A DNA stretch of 64,000 nucleotides from Rapana venosa (lineage: Eukaryota > Mollusca > Gastropoda > Neogastropoda > Muricidae): contig CM054134.1 of assembly GCA_028751875.1 (NCBI GenBank), positions 49,243,738 through 49,307,737 of the forward strand, given 5' to 3'. A program made the translations under genes and the position numbers. The notes beneath the pieces are model-generated. The model was not told the origin of the DNA. It saw only the letters and a program-made list of their open reading frames with translations, and searched no databases. Positions 1 through 12,620 of this stretch are shown piece after piece; position 1 is the stretch's first letter, and each line of letters begins with the position of its first letter.

Positions 1-1427
1 CCTAAATTTTCTATCACATGATTGAAAACTTTTCTTTTCTTGAGATTTCGGATTATTTACATTGTTTATAGCCAGTCATAAATCAAGTGTAGGATCTAGT
101 ACATGATACCAGTCCACCCACTGCTTATTACATAGTGTGTTATGAAAAACTTCTTATCTGATTTTCCTAATTGCTCTATAAAATTCTGGCCATGTCCTTA
201 TTAGGGCCATATACATTAACTAAGTAAAACGTCATGTTCCTGATTCTAAAAAAAAGAATCATCATAACATTCCCCTCTTTGTCTCTTTGAACTCATTTTT
301 TACTTAAATTCAAGTTTTGGTTAAACAGAATGCACACATAACAGAGACCCTGGGCAATTTGATTTATTTATATGAAGAAAAAAAAGATACAAACCCTAAC
401 CCCCACTCTCCGAGGATATATATTTTCTCTATTTTCTCATCAAAGTGAGTAATCTTGAATAGTCAGTATATTAGAAAAAATAATAGAAAAATCTTTTTTG
501 GCTTTAAATAATGGAAGACATCACGTCTTTATAATAATGTGCATTTCTTTCTCAATCCTTGACAGGTTCAAAAGGATGCCTACTTAGATGGTAGTCAGTT
601 TACATAGTGTGAGTGCACATAATATAAAGTGCGCCAAAACAACTTGCAATATGCATTCATGCAGAGCAATGACTTACACTTCCACACTGGCCCACACTGT
701 CGCCCTGGAGTCTCGTTATTTTCGGACACAAATACACACACAGGAATCGCGTTTACAATCAAAAATTGACATTGTGATCAGACTAGATAGACAGAAGCAA
801 AATTTACAAACATAAATAACAGATAGAATAGGAGTATTAAAGTGATTAAAGACAAACAATAAACCGAACAACCCTAAAACAAAATCAAAAGTGTATGATC
901 GAGCTCAGCAACGTGGAAAGTACCCTGACAAGAGTTCTTTTGGTCCGAAGTGACAGTCCCCGACTTCACGATTTATACAACACACATCTTTCCGCTGTTC
1001 CAATGTTTAGGCAACAATCCTTTAAAGGTGAAAACATTGGTTAAAAGAGGTTAACTCCCCCCCTTTGCTTTGCTTCCCTCGAGCAAAAGTCCACCCAACC
1101 CCTAACTTCCCTGAAAAACCTTTAGTACATTTGCTTTCTTGGCTTTTCTTCCAAAACCACCAACCACCACAATGCTCCTCCTGACTCTCTCCCCTCTCGC
1201 CTCCCACAACCCACAGAACTAACCCAACTCTCCCCCTCCGACCACCTCTATTCGTTTAGATTGTGCGCACGAACGCACAAGGAGGAAGGGAGGAGGTTTT
1301 GTAAACCAAACTTTGCATACTATGAAATAACGTGTGCATTATTATGTAGTAGTACGTGGTGTTACCTGTACATCATACATGTAATATCGCTTTAATATAT
1401 AGTGATGCAACAAATTAGGTCATACTA
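1..1427. other. Unassigned AT-rich sequence
   Basis: I see no exon, repeat family member or RNA gene that I can support here. Open frames are short and lack recognisable motifs. A pyrimidine-rich stretch lies near 1045-1230. A distant exon with no obvious motif cannot be excluded. Confidence 0.4.
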
Positions 1428-1545
1428 TGCATACACGCACATGCATACACACACACATCATACAACACAATCACACCACACAAACAACACACACCACACA
1501 GACACACACACAACCCACACACACACACACACACACACTCAACAC
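1428..1545. repeat. (CA)n microsatellite, imperfect
   Basis: CA-rich array interrupted by T and AA, with its purest part near 1500-1541. The His/Thr-rich or Cys/Val-rich open frames through it are translations of the repeat and are not genes. Confidence 0.9.
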
Positions 1546-2199
1546 TAGAACCTATAGTAAGGGGGATGGTTTGGTTAAAACCTTTACCATTTCGCATTTC
1601 TTACAGAGAAACCCTCTGTATATTCTGAAATTTACGCTGTTTTTTCAGAGAATAGGTCCTCAAGTTACACATAGTCCTGTACAGTTATTATTGTTCCCAG
1701 AGCAATTCATATTTGTCCAAAGTATTCATATGATGTTCATACTTTGTTCTGCACCCTCAAGATGTGTGTCCAACCTAACCTAATGTGTCGTGCTGTGCTG
1801 TCCCGCTGGTCCCCTCTTTGCACCAAAGACCAGGTAAACATTGCAGTGACATCATGCTGTAGTCTAACAACACTACCCTCTAACATGCGCAATATAGTAT
1901 GTGATTTAAAAAAAAAAAATATGTGTGGTCCTGCCTGAATGTGTCCTCCATCGCATCCACCGTCATGGTGATCCAATCGAACATTCACACGTCACAAAAT
2001 TACTGTCACCAAGTCTACACTTCCTCAGTGGAAAGTATTCAAACATATTGAAAACGGCGTTGACTAATGCGCGTATATACATTATTTACAAATATATGCT
2101 AAGCCTACTATTTACAGACACAAGTGTGTCCTTCACCAATAGCTAGCTACATGGCTGTCACAATGCAGGTGTCACAGCCAGTGTCGCGTCCAGGTGTGT
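1546..2199. other. Unassigned sequence
   Basis: No coding or repeat signal recognised apart from a run of ten A near 1910. It adjoins the piggyBac relic and may hold more of that transposon, decayed beyond recognition by eye. Confidence 0.35.
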
Positions 2200-2490
2200 T
2201 AGCGTGTTTTCTCAGGGGAAAATACTGATTAATTTTGAGAAATCTGGTTTTCGTCATAATATTACTGATCTGTGACTCAGAAAATGTCAAATCAGTAGAC
2301 CAGTAGAGATGAAGCCTCGGAAAACGCTTGATCTCCTATCATGATCAAAACTAACAGGTAAGCCCAAATTTCATCAGGTGTTGTTTCTGTCCGTAATGGA
2401 TCTATGACTAAGCCTTTCACAGCGATCTTTTGCCTGGCATAATTGTTAGTTTCATCTGCTACAATTTGAAAAAAATGTTGGGGCACAAAC
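2200..2490 (-). pseudogene. piggyBac-type transposase relic (PGBD-like), frameshifted
   Basis: Seen: read on the minus strand, one frame (about 2485-2330) has ADETNNYARQ followed by a hydrophobic stretch, IWAYLLVLIMIG. A second frame (about 2345-2205) continues with RLHLYWSTD, then FSESQISNIM and KTRFLKINQYFPLR. Known: this order (ETN-YARQ, a hydrophobic helix, YWS-D, IS-IM--NRFL-I) is typical of the start of the DDE_Tnp_1_7 domain of piggyBac transposases. The two halves are in different frames, so there is a frameshift near 2330-2345, and a stop follows soon after. The catalytic aspartates further downstream are absent. It is a dead fragment with no flanking terminal repeats that I could identify. 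A short exon of a domesticated PGBD gene is less likely because of the frame break. Confidence 0.7.
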
Positions 2491-5400
2491 AAACAAAGTA
2501 ATCTAAGAGCTTGGCATTCAGTGGGAGAGTTTGTGCCAGCCCAGTCGGCAGCGTGAAGTCTTGCACTGAGCAAGGCACTTGTGCGCTGCGCCATGTCGTC
2601 TGCTATGAAGCCAACGGAATGTTATCCTCAGCATCACTTTCCGACTCACTACCTTCTCCTATTTCATCTCCTTTTCTACATCTACTTAAAACATGGTTTC
2701 AATATTTTTTTTCCCTTTTTTCAAAACTGTTCCATTTTGACCCAAAAATAGTTTTAAATTTTCCCAAAATTAGTATTTTCCCCCCAAATCCTTTCTCAAT
2801 TTTTCCCTCCCTTTTTTGCACAAGATAGGGGGGAAAAGACAAAGCCAGTCACGGGCCCAATTTTTTTTGTGAAAGGGGGGCGGGTGTAGCACTGAATTTG
2901 GTGCCCTTTTCCCTTCCTGTTTATGCTGACCTCGGGGAATGTTCATTCATGGTGGCGGTGTTTGGTAGAGTTTTGTGCGTGAGGGAAAAAACCCCCCACT
3001 GGGCCAAAAATTACGCCCGGGCGGGCTGCGGGGGGGTATAAATGGGTTCGGGCAAGGGGGCAACGGGGGGCACGGGGGGTTAAAAAGGGGAAAGGGTTTA
3101 AAGACCATAAGTATTTGCCCGTGATTAGGCGGGGAATTTCCCAAAGGTTTTCCCATGGATTTTTGCTTTTTTTTCCTTTCGGGAAAAATGCAAGGGGGGT
3201 TTTAAAAAAGCATACTGGTGATTCCCAAGATCTAAAATTTGTTTATGTTGTAGAAAAATATAACAGGACCCATAGGGAGAGAAGGGGAGGGGAAGAGAGA
3301 TGAGAGGGAGAGAGAGAAGAGGAGGGGAGGGGAGAAAAGAGAGAGAGAGAGAGAGATGGCTAAAGGGGAAAAAAGGTTTACCCCCCCAAGGGGCGTAATA
3401 GTAGGGTTTTTCAACATTGAACATGTTTTACGGGTTTGCAGAACTTTGTGCAAAATTTGAAGGAGGTGCCCCAGGTGGTTTTCTGCATGGCCGGGGCCCT
3501 CTTGTCTCTGGCCCCTTTTTCCGGGGCCCGGGTGCGGGGCCCGGAGGTGCCCCGGAGTCCTCGGGACTGCCCTGGCTGCTTTTCACAGCGCTTTTTTGGG
3601 AGGGGGTTTGAGAGGGCCCCGGGGTTTTTGGGTTGCTGATGGCTGATGGGGGGCGCGCGTTTTCTTGCCTTCTTGCTCCCTCCCCGGGCCCCGCCCCCTC
3701 TTCCCTTTCCCCCTTCCCTTTCCCCCGGGTCGGCCCTAAATTTTTGCTTTCCCCCTGCGGATCCCTGCGTTTCCTTGGGCCCGGGGGGGTTCTTGAAAAC
3801 CCCTTGTCAAATTTTTGGCCACATCCCCCTCTTAATACTGATCACCCAAAAGGTTCAGCACTTGCAGTACAATTCCCCCTGAAAGGCCCAAAAGCTGAAA
3901 GAACTACTGGGTTTTGTTTAAAATGCGAAAAAAGTCTCTGTAATTCCCCCTGGAAAAGATTTTCCCTTAATGAAAATGTTTATTTTGTTGTGCAATTTTT
4001 TTTCCGCTGTCTAAATTTATATCTAATTTTTTTTTTTAAATTTGTGAGGCAAATTTTATCACGGGCTTTTTCTGCCCTTGAAAATTTTTGCCCACTCTGT
4101 GTGCTAACGCTAAATTTCACGGCCTGGAATGAACGGACATTCAATTTTTTCCTGTATCATTTCCCAGCATTTTTTGTTGGGTTTCTTCTGAGTTTCCTTT
4201 CGAATCTCCGGCAGTTTAAATTTTTTTTTTCATTTGCCCCTTTCGCGTATACTGTTCTGCAAATTTGGGGGAGTTTTTTTTCACCCCTGACTGTTTGATC
4301 GAGTTTTTAAACATCTCCGATAATTCAGAATACTTTTTTTTCCGCCCCCCCCCCAACCCTTTATCTTTTTCTTCAATAATTCATTTTCCTTCCTGACTTC
4401 GAACTTTCATAGATAACTTTATCTAGTTGATTTCAAAAACGCTCTTTTTTCTTTTTTCCCATCTTCAATGGTTTTTTCCCTTTCCTCAAAACGTACTAAG
4501 TTTTTGGGTAAATTGTTGATTCTGACTGAGTTTTCAAGATTTCCGTACATTCTTCGGGGTTCCCTTTTTCCCTCTGCCCAAAAGTGTTTGGCGGGTTTGT
4601 AAAATGTGTTTCTTTTGTTGTTGTTCTGTTTAACTTTTTTTTTTACTGGGGTGAACTTTCCTTCATTATTTTTTTGATTTTGATCTTTTGGTGTTTTTTC
4701 AACGTTACTGCTGGAAATCTTCCAAATGGCTGGAACATGATTTTGTCTTTTAGCCCTTTTCCCTTTTTTTTGGGAACGGAGGAGTCTTTTTGGGCCCCTT
4801 ACTCCCAAAAAACCCACTGTTTCTTTTCCCAAACCCCTTTTTCCCCCAGCAAGAGGGTATTGAGTGGGACGTGCAACAACGAGCTGTGGGCAAAATAAAA
4901 AAGTATTTTTCAAAAATTATAAATACTCACAAAAAGGGAACCAATGGACTTGTTTGGGTTAAAAACCCATTTTTCCGCAGAGTAAAAAAGGAAAAATGTT
5001 GTTTTAAAGCAGTCATTCACGCACAAGTATAACAGTACCTCGTAGATGACACTGACATTTCAGTTTTTCATGATATTATTTTAAAACCCCAAGGATTTTA
5101 CCCCCCTCACCCTTTTGGTCAGAAGGGGAAAACACTCCGCACTCTACCGTAACGGGGTTTTCAAGCCCGACTTTTTACATTAATGGTGAGAAGATTTTGA
5201 TCTTCATTTTTCTTTTTTTCCTTTGTAGTCAATGTCAAATTTAGCTAAAATATTTTTCCCAAAGGGGGAAATTTGGGGAACAACAGGAAAAAACGGAATT
5301 GTTGCTTTATAGTTATTAATCCCATTTTCTTTCAAAAAAGACATGTAAAATTTTTTAAAATTTGGGCTGCATAAAATGAAATTTTTGCATGCTTTTTTTG

Positions 5401-5516
5401 GAAAAATGGGTGTCTTGATTCATAAATTTTTTCCTTTCCCAAAAAATTAAAAAAAAACCAACAACTAAATTTTGGAATGAGAGTGGGGGATACATCCCTT
5501 AAACATACTACATACT

Positions 5517-5562
5517 TACATACTTTACATACATACATACATACATACTACATACATACAAC
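5517..5562. repeat. (CATA)n microsatellite
   Basis: Short tetranucleotide array with consensus ACAT, with one interruption. Confidence 0.85.
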
Positions 5563-6344
5563 ATATTTTGGTTGCCCCCCCCCCGCTAGGTTGCAAACTG
5601 TTAAGAGTTTTAAAGGTCAAAATTTTTTCTCGGGCCCAAAACATAGCAATTCAAGTAGGGTTACGGACAGCTTGATGAAGACAAACAGACATCCCTCGCT
5701 TAGAGAAGTAACTAACAAAAAGCCATCAAATGTTTTCCCCTTTCTTTTTCAGTGGGTTTTTTTACACCCGGGGGGTCCCCCAGAAAAAGGGCCCTCTGAC
5801 TCACTCACCCACCGGGGAACCACTGTGAGATAGGAAGTAAAACCCGGGTGAGAATTTTTGCGTGTAGGGGCTTTTTTAAATTTGATGATAAATTTGGGGG
5901 AGGGGGGGGGAAGGAAATTAACTCCCCCCAAAATCCCTTTGTTTTTTTATTGATGAAAGAAAGGTGCAAATAAAAGCATATTTAAAAATTGTTATCAAAA
6001 AACCCGTTTTTTATTTTAGATTGTCTTCATTTCATGACAAGCTCCCAGCAAAAACCAACTGCACTCTTTTTTAAAAGGAGAAAAGAACCCTCTAAAAAAT
6101 CGGAGTGTGGTCCCTTTAAAGGGGCGAGGTACGGAAAGAAGTTTTAAAAAATGAAAAACTTTATCTATCCTCATCAGTGTGTATTAGGGTTTCCTCGTGA
6201 TTCCAAGGTGTGATACAGTGAGGCAGACTATATTTTTGGGCGGGTGACCCTGTGGATGTTAATCTGGAAAATGGACAACAACATGATCGTTTGTTTTTTT
6301 TGTTTAGGGGTTTTTGGGTTGTTGTTACTTTTGTTGTTTTTGGG

Positions 6345-6424
6345 CACACACACACACACCCCAACACACACACACACCCCAAAACACAACACACCACACA
6401 CCCAACACCAAAAACAACACACAC
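6345..6424. repeat. (CA)n microsatellite, imperfect
   Basis: CA-rich array broken by CCCC and AAAA blocks, within the homopolymer-inflated region. Run lengths may not be reliable. Confidence 0.8.
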
Positions 6425-7949
6425 CCCTGTAAGTACACATAGTACAATAAGCTATGGTGTTTTGACCCCCAAGGTCCCTTTCCCTAAAATTTTTTTTAAA
6501 GACAAAAGAACCCACACACAAAAGAGAATGCAAATCCCAAATTGCGACTGTGTTTGCGAAAGTTTCATTAAATTTAAAGGGCCCTTTGGGCCCCCCTCAT
6601 AAAGGGGGCGGTTAAAAAAACAATTTTCCAAAATATATTGCACGGAAACATTGGGAAAACAGAAAAAACGATACCTAAATTTTCTCTCTCTATTTAAAAG
6701 AGAAAAAGAGAAAGAGAAAAGGAGGGGAGAGAGAGAGGGGGGGAGAGGGGAAGAGGAGGGGAAGAGAGAGAGGAAAAGGGGAGAGGCAAACAAACAGAAC
6801 TAACCTTTTCCCAAAAAAGGGGAAGGTGGATTGGAAAGGGGGGTAAAGGAAATTAAAGAAAGCCCAATGTGTCTTTGTTTTTTCTCAAAATCAGAGGAAG
6901 GTTTTAAGTCCCCCGGGGCTAACTTGTGGCGAGGGATGGGAGGGGGAAAGGGGGGGGGGGGGGGGGCTGGAAAGGGAAAGAGCTGGCTGGGGGGTGGGGG
7001 GTGGGGGGGGTGTTTTTTGACCTGCCTGCAGGGGGGGGTTTTTTTAAACGCTAATACAATCGGGCAAAGCATTCTTGCATCGTCTTGCTAGCCCTTCAAT
7101 TTCTTTGGGTTTTGGGACAACAGCTAGCAGTTTCCCCAAATTTTATGTTTGGGGTGGTGCTGACCCGACAGCCAGGGTGTTTTTTAAAGCACTAACCGTA
7201 ACCAGGTTATTAATTTTTATTAAACTTCGTTTGGGATAATTGAAAATTAAAAAACCAAGGGGGGGAAGGGGGGGGAAATAAAAGGGGGCCGCGCGCCAAC
7301 ACGTACGCAAAACACGTCCCTTGTAATGCCAAATTAATACGTTTTTGATCTGGAATTTTAAAATGCAAAAAAGATTAAAAAATGAATTTTTTTGTTATTG
7401 TCCCAGTCCTCATGAACGGGCCCCCCCGGGCAAAAAGTGGAATGCACTAAAACATTCTCTGTGCATAAAATTTGGGGGAAAAAACCCAAAACAGGAGAGC
7501 TCTAGACCCACACGGTTTTTGTTTTTAAAGAAATTTAAAATTTTCCCTTTGCAGAAAGAACTCTCTGCCCGAAAGGGGAAATAAAATTTTTTAATTTTTT
7601 TGAGTGCCGTCTTTCCCCCTTTCCCCTCCCTCTCCTCCCCCTTTTTCCTTTTCTGTTGCCTGCCCCGGGGGCCCCCCCGCCGACTTTTCTGTCCCGTCCC
7701 GTCCCGTCTGTCTGTCGTCTGTCTTGTCTTTGGCCCTGTATTTTTTGCCCCCTTTTAGGGGTGAGTTTTTCTGCAGAAATTGGGTTTCAAGGGCAAATCT
7801 CCCCGCTTCTGCCCTGGGTTCTTTTACATAAAAATTATTACTGCATCCGCCCTGAAGGTTTTTTTGGGGTTTATTTTCTCCCCAAACGACCCTTCTTTAA
7901 AGACCACCCGTCATATAAAGGTTTAAAAATAAAGGTGCCCCAAAACCCA

Positions 7950-8190
7950 TAAATTTGTAGGGGAGTGAGGGTCAGAGGGCCCCACTTCTTAAAGGGCCAG
8001 CAAAATTATTTAGGGCGGCGCCCCCCCTCTCCCCGCGCTTTACCCCTTCCCCCGACCACTATTAAGAACCCCCAATTACCCCAATTTTTACACCTTTTGA
8101 ACTTGGGGGGCTTGTATAAGCCCTTAAACCACGCTTCGACGCCTTGGGGCCCCTTTTTAACTTGGCTGGGGGGGGCGAAATGGTAACCCC
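7950..8190 (-). repeat. SINE-B copy, heavily distorted
   Basis: Recognisable by GTGAGGGTCAGAGG, AAAGGGCCAGCAA and GGGCGGCGCC, which match the clean copies at 32385 and 45030 in the same order and orientation. Many runs are lengthened and segments altered. Useful as an internal standard for how far this region departs from real sequence. Confidence 0.65.
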
Positions 8191-8414
8191 GTCAGGTTTA
8201 AATTTGGGGAAAGGGGAACAAAAAACCTTTCCCGCTTGAGGAAACTTTGTGGGATGGCTGAAAAAAAATAAGTTCCCCGTTCACAGAGAAAATTGACCCA
8301 AACCCCCCCCCCCCCACCCCCCACCCCCTTTCCCCCCAGACGGGTGTTCTATCACTGGATCACAAAATCCAAAGCCGATAATTAAAAAGCATCCCACCAC
8401 AATTTAAAAAATCA

Positions 8415-8580
8415 CAGTAAGATATCTCTCTTCTCTTCTCCCCTCTCTCTCCTCTCTTTTCTCTCCTTTTCTCTCCTCTCTCTCTCTCTTGGAAAAGACA
8501 CAAAACACACCACACACACACACACACAAACTTCCCCCTCTCTCTCTCTTTTTCCTTTTCCCCTCTCTCTCTCTCTCTCC
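8415..8580. repeat. (CT)n / (CA)n composite array
   Basis: Pyrimidine-rich CT blocks around a short CA block at 8505-8528. Confidence 0.8.
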
Positions 8581-8639
8581 CTGACCTTTTAGAGTTGGTT
8601 TTTTTTTCCCCCTTTCCTTCTTCCCTTTTTTTAATTTTT

Positions 8640-9185
8640 GTGAGTACAAAGGGGATTGAAATTTATTTCATTACATGAATATAACCTCCCTGGGGTATAA
8701 TCAAAATTTAAGGGGGTTTACGGTGATCGTGCACTGTTTTTTAGAAAAAATATATATATTTAGTGTTATCCCGAAAACACAAAACACACACACCCCACCT
8801 CTCTCTCCCCCCCTCTCTCTCTCTTCTCTCTCTCTCTCTCCCCTTTTTCCCCCTTTTCTCTCTCTCTCTCTCTCCCCTCTCTTTCCTTTTCACTAGACCC
8901 CTTTTAATTTGGGTGGGTTTTTTTTTTCCTTTTTTTTTCCCTCCTTGTTTTTATTGTGTTTAAGTATGGGTATTTAATTTATTTTTTAATTTTCAGGGAA
9001 AAAAAATTTTTTAGGGGTAATCAAACTAATGTTGAAGGTTTACGTGTGCTGTTTGGAATCATATATTTAGACCATCTCTGAAACCCACACACACACAACC
9101 ACACAACACACACACACCCCACACCCCACACCACACACACACAACACACACCACCACCCCCTCTCTCTCTCTCTCCTCTCTCTTT
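8640..9185 (+). repeat. Two distorted copies of the LINE 3' unit plus (CA)n/(CT)n arrays
   Basis: The anchor of the cleaner copy at 27130-27190 (TATAATCAAAA, then GGTGATCGT, then TACTGTTTTGGAATTATA, then CA repeats) is recognisable near 8698-8790 and again near 9005-9130. CT and CA arrays follow each one, as in the cleaner copies. The order suggests several units of one repeat lying head to tail. Confidence 0.5.
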
Positions 9186-9479
9186 CCCCTTCCCCAAAAC
9201 CCCCCTCCCTCTTTCCCCCTCCTCCCTTTTTGTATTTTGGCCTAAGGCCGAAATTCAAATTTTAAAAAATTCTCTCTCTATTCTCTCTCCCTTCCTCCCC
9301 TCTCTTTTCCTCTCCTCTTCTCTCCTTTCTCTTTCCCCCCTCCCCCCTCCTTCAAAAGTTGTTTCCCCTTTTTTTTAAAACCTTTTCTCTTCTATTTTCA
9401 AAATTTTTTTTCTTTTGCTTTAAAAAGGGCCCTTTTATAAATTCTATTTTTTAAAATTTTTTCTTTTATTACTTTTTGT

Positions 9480-9701
9480 AAAACTATTTAATATTTTTAT
9501 TATTAGTGTTCAAATTTATGTTCTATAAGGGGTTTCTTTTTTCTTTTTCTCTCTCTTCTCCCCTCTCTCTCTCTCCCTCCCCCTCTCTTCTCTCCTTTTC
9601 TCTTTTGTTTTTTGTTGGGTTATTGCTGGGAGTTTTGGTTTTTTTTGTTTTTGTTGTTTTATTTGGGTTTTTTTTTCTGTTTTTTTTTTTTTTTTGGGGT
9701 A

Positions 9702-9732
<31 letters not shown>

Positions 9733-10100
9733 GTTGGGCGGGGGGTTTTTTTGGTGTGTGTTTTTTTTTTTTCCCCATTTGTTTGTTGTTTTTTGTTTTT
9801 CTGTTTTTTTTTGGGGTTTGGGTTGGGGGGGGTTTTTTTTTTTTTTTTTTTTTTTTGGGGGGGGGGGGGTTGGGGGGGTTTTGGGGTTTATTTTGGGTTT
9901 GGGGGTTTGTCCCGGGGGTTTTTTGTTTTTCCTTTTTTTCTCTTTTCTTTTTTTAAAGTTCTCCCTTTTGTTCTATGGTTTTAAAAATATGAGTAATGAG
10001 TTCATTAAATTTAAAATGTGACCCTAAAGGGGGGGGGACTGGATGTAAAAAGCCCCATGAGTACTTATTCATTATCCTGGAAAAAAAAAAAATTTGTCTC
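9480..10100 (+). repeat. Distorted LINE 3' end (family T)
   Basis: It ends at 10030-10085 with GGGGACTGGATGTAAAAAG, then GAGTACTTATTCATTATCC, the same tail as the clean copies at 11450, 13760, 27880 and 30180. The preceding T- and G-rich stretch matches the T/G-rich stretch before those tails. No intact protein frame is present. Confidence 0.5.
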
Positions 10101-10289
10101 TATTTTCTTACCAAAGTTTAGATGGTTTTTTTTATGCTTTATGAGGTTTTTTCCCCCCCTTTTTTTTGTGAGGTATGGGGATTGACTATTTTTTTTTTTC
10201 ATGACATTCAATTTTTATTAAAAATAATTAAAAAGTGTTGGTGGGGTTTTTATGGTGCTCTTTTGAGTATTATAATTTAGGGATTATCC

Positions 10290-10580
10290 CTCACCCACAC
10301 AACACACACACACAACACACAACAACACACAAAAACACACAACACACACCCCACACACACACACACACACACAACCCCACACAACACACAACACACCAAA
10401 ACACACTCACCACCCCCACTCACCCCAAAACAACCCACAAAACACACCACCAACACACAAACCACACAAACACACCCCAACACACACCCCACACACACCA
10501 CACGCACGACACACACACCCCCCCCCACACACCCCAAAACACACACACACACAAACACACACACACTCACCCCACCCCAA
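10290..10580. repeat. (CA)n array, imperfect
   Basis: About 290 bp of CA-rich sequence with CC and AA interruptions. It corresponds in position to the CA array at 26843-26998 upstream of the second duplicate. Confidence 0.85.
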
Positions 10581-10904
10581 AAATTCCTCCCCAATGACTG
10601 TAAAGGTTTAGATTCTTTTTTTTGTTTTTTTTTCTTGTTTTTTTTTGTGTGATTTTAAAGAGTTTTTGAGTTTTTTTCATTTTCAAGACATATAATTTTT
10701 AAAAAAGGTATAATCAAAAAATGATGTTGATGGTGATCGTGTACTGTTTTGGGAATTATAAATTTGGTATTAAACTTTGAAAAACACACACACACACACT
10801 CCCGCCTTTTCTCGTCCTGTCTCTCTCTCACTCTCTCTCTCTTCTCTCTCTCTCCTTCTCTCTCTCTCTCCTCTCTCCTCTCTTTTCTCCCACCCTTTTT
10901 TTTG

Positions 10905-11545
10905 TTTTTCTTATAGTTATGGTGTTAAACCTTATGAAGGGGTTTATTTTTTTATAAATTTTCAATACTTATTGGACTTTGTCTTTTGCACTTAAGTCTT
11001 AAAAGAGTGCCCAATTTTTAATATTTATTGTTTTTGTGTAACCCCCGTATATGTTTCCATTTGATAATGTGTAGATTTTTCCTTTGGGGACTTATTAAGT
11101 TTGATTGTTTTCTTCCTGGTTTTTTGTTTTTGTTTGGTTTTCTTTTTTCTCTTTTTTTCTTCTTTTTTTTGGGTTTTGGTTTTTTTTTCTCTTTTGGGTT
11201 TTTTTGTTTGTTTTGGTTTTGGGGTTTGGGTTTTTTTTTTTTTTTGGGGGGGGGTGGGGGGGGGGGGTTGGGGGTGATGTGGGATGTTTTTAGGGTTTTC
11301 TTTTATTAGTTGCTTGCGGGGGGGGGGGGGGGAGGGGGGGGAGTTGTTGGGGGGGGGGGGGGCTGCTTTGAAAATGGTTCTTTCCCCATGTTTTTTTTTA
11401 CTGCTGAGACTGATATAAAGTGTTGGGTATTATTAAAGATGTATCCTACGGGCGGGGACTGATGTACAAAAAGCACATGAGTGCTTATTCATTATCCTCG
11501 AAATAAAGAATTTGTCCTTGTTCATTGTCATTGTCATTCCTCTAT
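10905..11545 (+). repeat. LINE 3' end, family T, copy 1
   Basis: Starts with a GCTTATAGT-like motif, runs through a T/G-rich stretch, and ends with CCTACGGGCGGGGACTGATG, GCACATGAGTGCTTATTC, ATCCTCGAAATAAAGAA and an (ATTGTC)n tail. Ending in a short tandem repeat after an AATAAA-like motif is characteristic of some non-LTR retrotransposon 3' ends. No reverse transcriptase is present, so this is a 3' fragment. The first part lies in the distorted region. Confidence 0.6.
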
Positions 11546-11887
11546 CTTCTCCTCTCTATCTTCTCTTCTCTCTCTCTCCTCTCTTCTCTTCTCTCTCTCT
11601 CTACTCTCTCCATGCAGTTGAAACATAAAAGGATTGTCCACTGTTGTGATATCCCCTCTTAACAGGCTAACAATTATGAAGAGTTAAATGAAATGAAGCT
11701 GCTTTCCAGAAATATGATCAGACAGCGCAGGGTCAGTTTTTCCTTGTGCCTGGCCGTTTTCCTGCAAAGAGTCATTCTCATTGAAAATTGTAAATCGATC
11801 TCACCACATTGTAATGAATGTCGAAATCTAACACATACAAGTATCATTAGCATCCTCTGAAGTATGCATCTCTGAAGTATTGGCTGG

Positions 11888-11914
11888 GTGTGTGTGTGTG
11901 GGTGGTGTGTGTGT

Positions 11915-11953
<39 letters not shown>

Positions 11954-12009
11954 GTGTGTGTGTGTTGTATGTGGGGTGGGTGGTTAGTGGTGTGTGTGTG
12001 TGTTAGTGT

Positions 12010-12071
<62 letters not shown>
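11888..12071. repeat. (GT)n microsatellite
   Basis: About 180 bp of GT repeats with GGT, TATG and AG interruptions. The same array with the same interruptions recurs at 28309-28492 in the duplicate. Confidence 0.95.
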
Positions 12072-12074
<3 letters not shown>

Positions 12075-12556
12075 AACGCTTTGCATTGTTTTGTTTTTCG
12101 TCGTGTTAAACCCTATATCTAATCCATAAAAAGATCTTGGATCTTTTCGAGTTTCACCAAATTTTATTCAATAAAATGACATAGCAGCATCCACATAAAG
12201 CATGAGTACAAAAAGCATGAGGTTTAGACGAGTGCTCTAAAAAACAAACACAAAAAACAAAATACAAAACCGATCCCCATCGGCATCATCAAGATCACAT
12301 AGATGAAATATAGGATAAACTACTAACGTGTTGAGACGAAAGTGTTAGCAAAGAAACGGCAAAATACATTACCATAAGTAGACTCAAGCAAAACAAAAAG
12401 TGATACCAGGGGGGCCGATGGTTTCAAACTAGTAGCCCTACAATGCTTGTAATATTGTTATGAAACAATTGATGAAGTGTCATACCGAAACACATAGAAC
12501 CACAGGTTCTTGTTTGACATCATTGTAACTTGAGAGTGGGGACTTATACTCGTAAA

Positions 12557-12559
<3 letters not shown>

Positions 12560-12619
<60 letters not shown>
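12560..12619. repeat. (GT)n microsatellite
   Basis: Two GT blocks separated by GC, followed by a CG-rich motif. Duplicated at 28981-29040. Confidence 0.95.

Positions 12620-12620
<1 letters not shown>

Larger units (their letters stand above)
2640..11270. other. Homopolymer-inflated, low-complexity region; probable unpolished assembly sequence
   Basis: Runs of five or more identical bases are abnormally frequent throughout, for example near 3490-3540, 3660-3740, 6940-7050 and 9690-9920. The character changes abruptly to ordinary sequence near 11.27 kb. Recognisable repeats inside are distorted versions of clean copies elsewhere in the window: SINE-B at 7950-8190, and the LINE 3' end at 9480-10100 and 10905-11270. 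Distortions are mainly lengthened runs and dropped or merged short motifs. This fits unpolished long-read consensus better than biology. No gene call inside it is safe. Confidence 0.6.

Noticed and set aside
3633..4298. 221-codon plus-strand open frame
   Set aside because: It lies in the homopolymer-inflated region, is rich in Phe/Leu/Pro from T and C runs, and has no domain.
9506..10021. 171-codon Phe/Gly-rich open frame
   Set aside because: Made of poly-T and poly-G runs in a distorted LINE 3' end.
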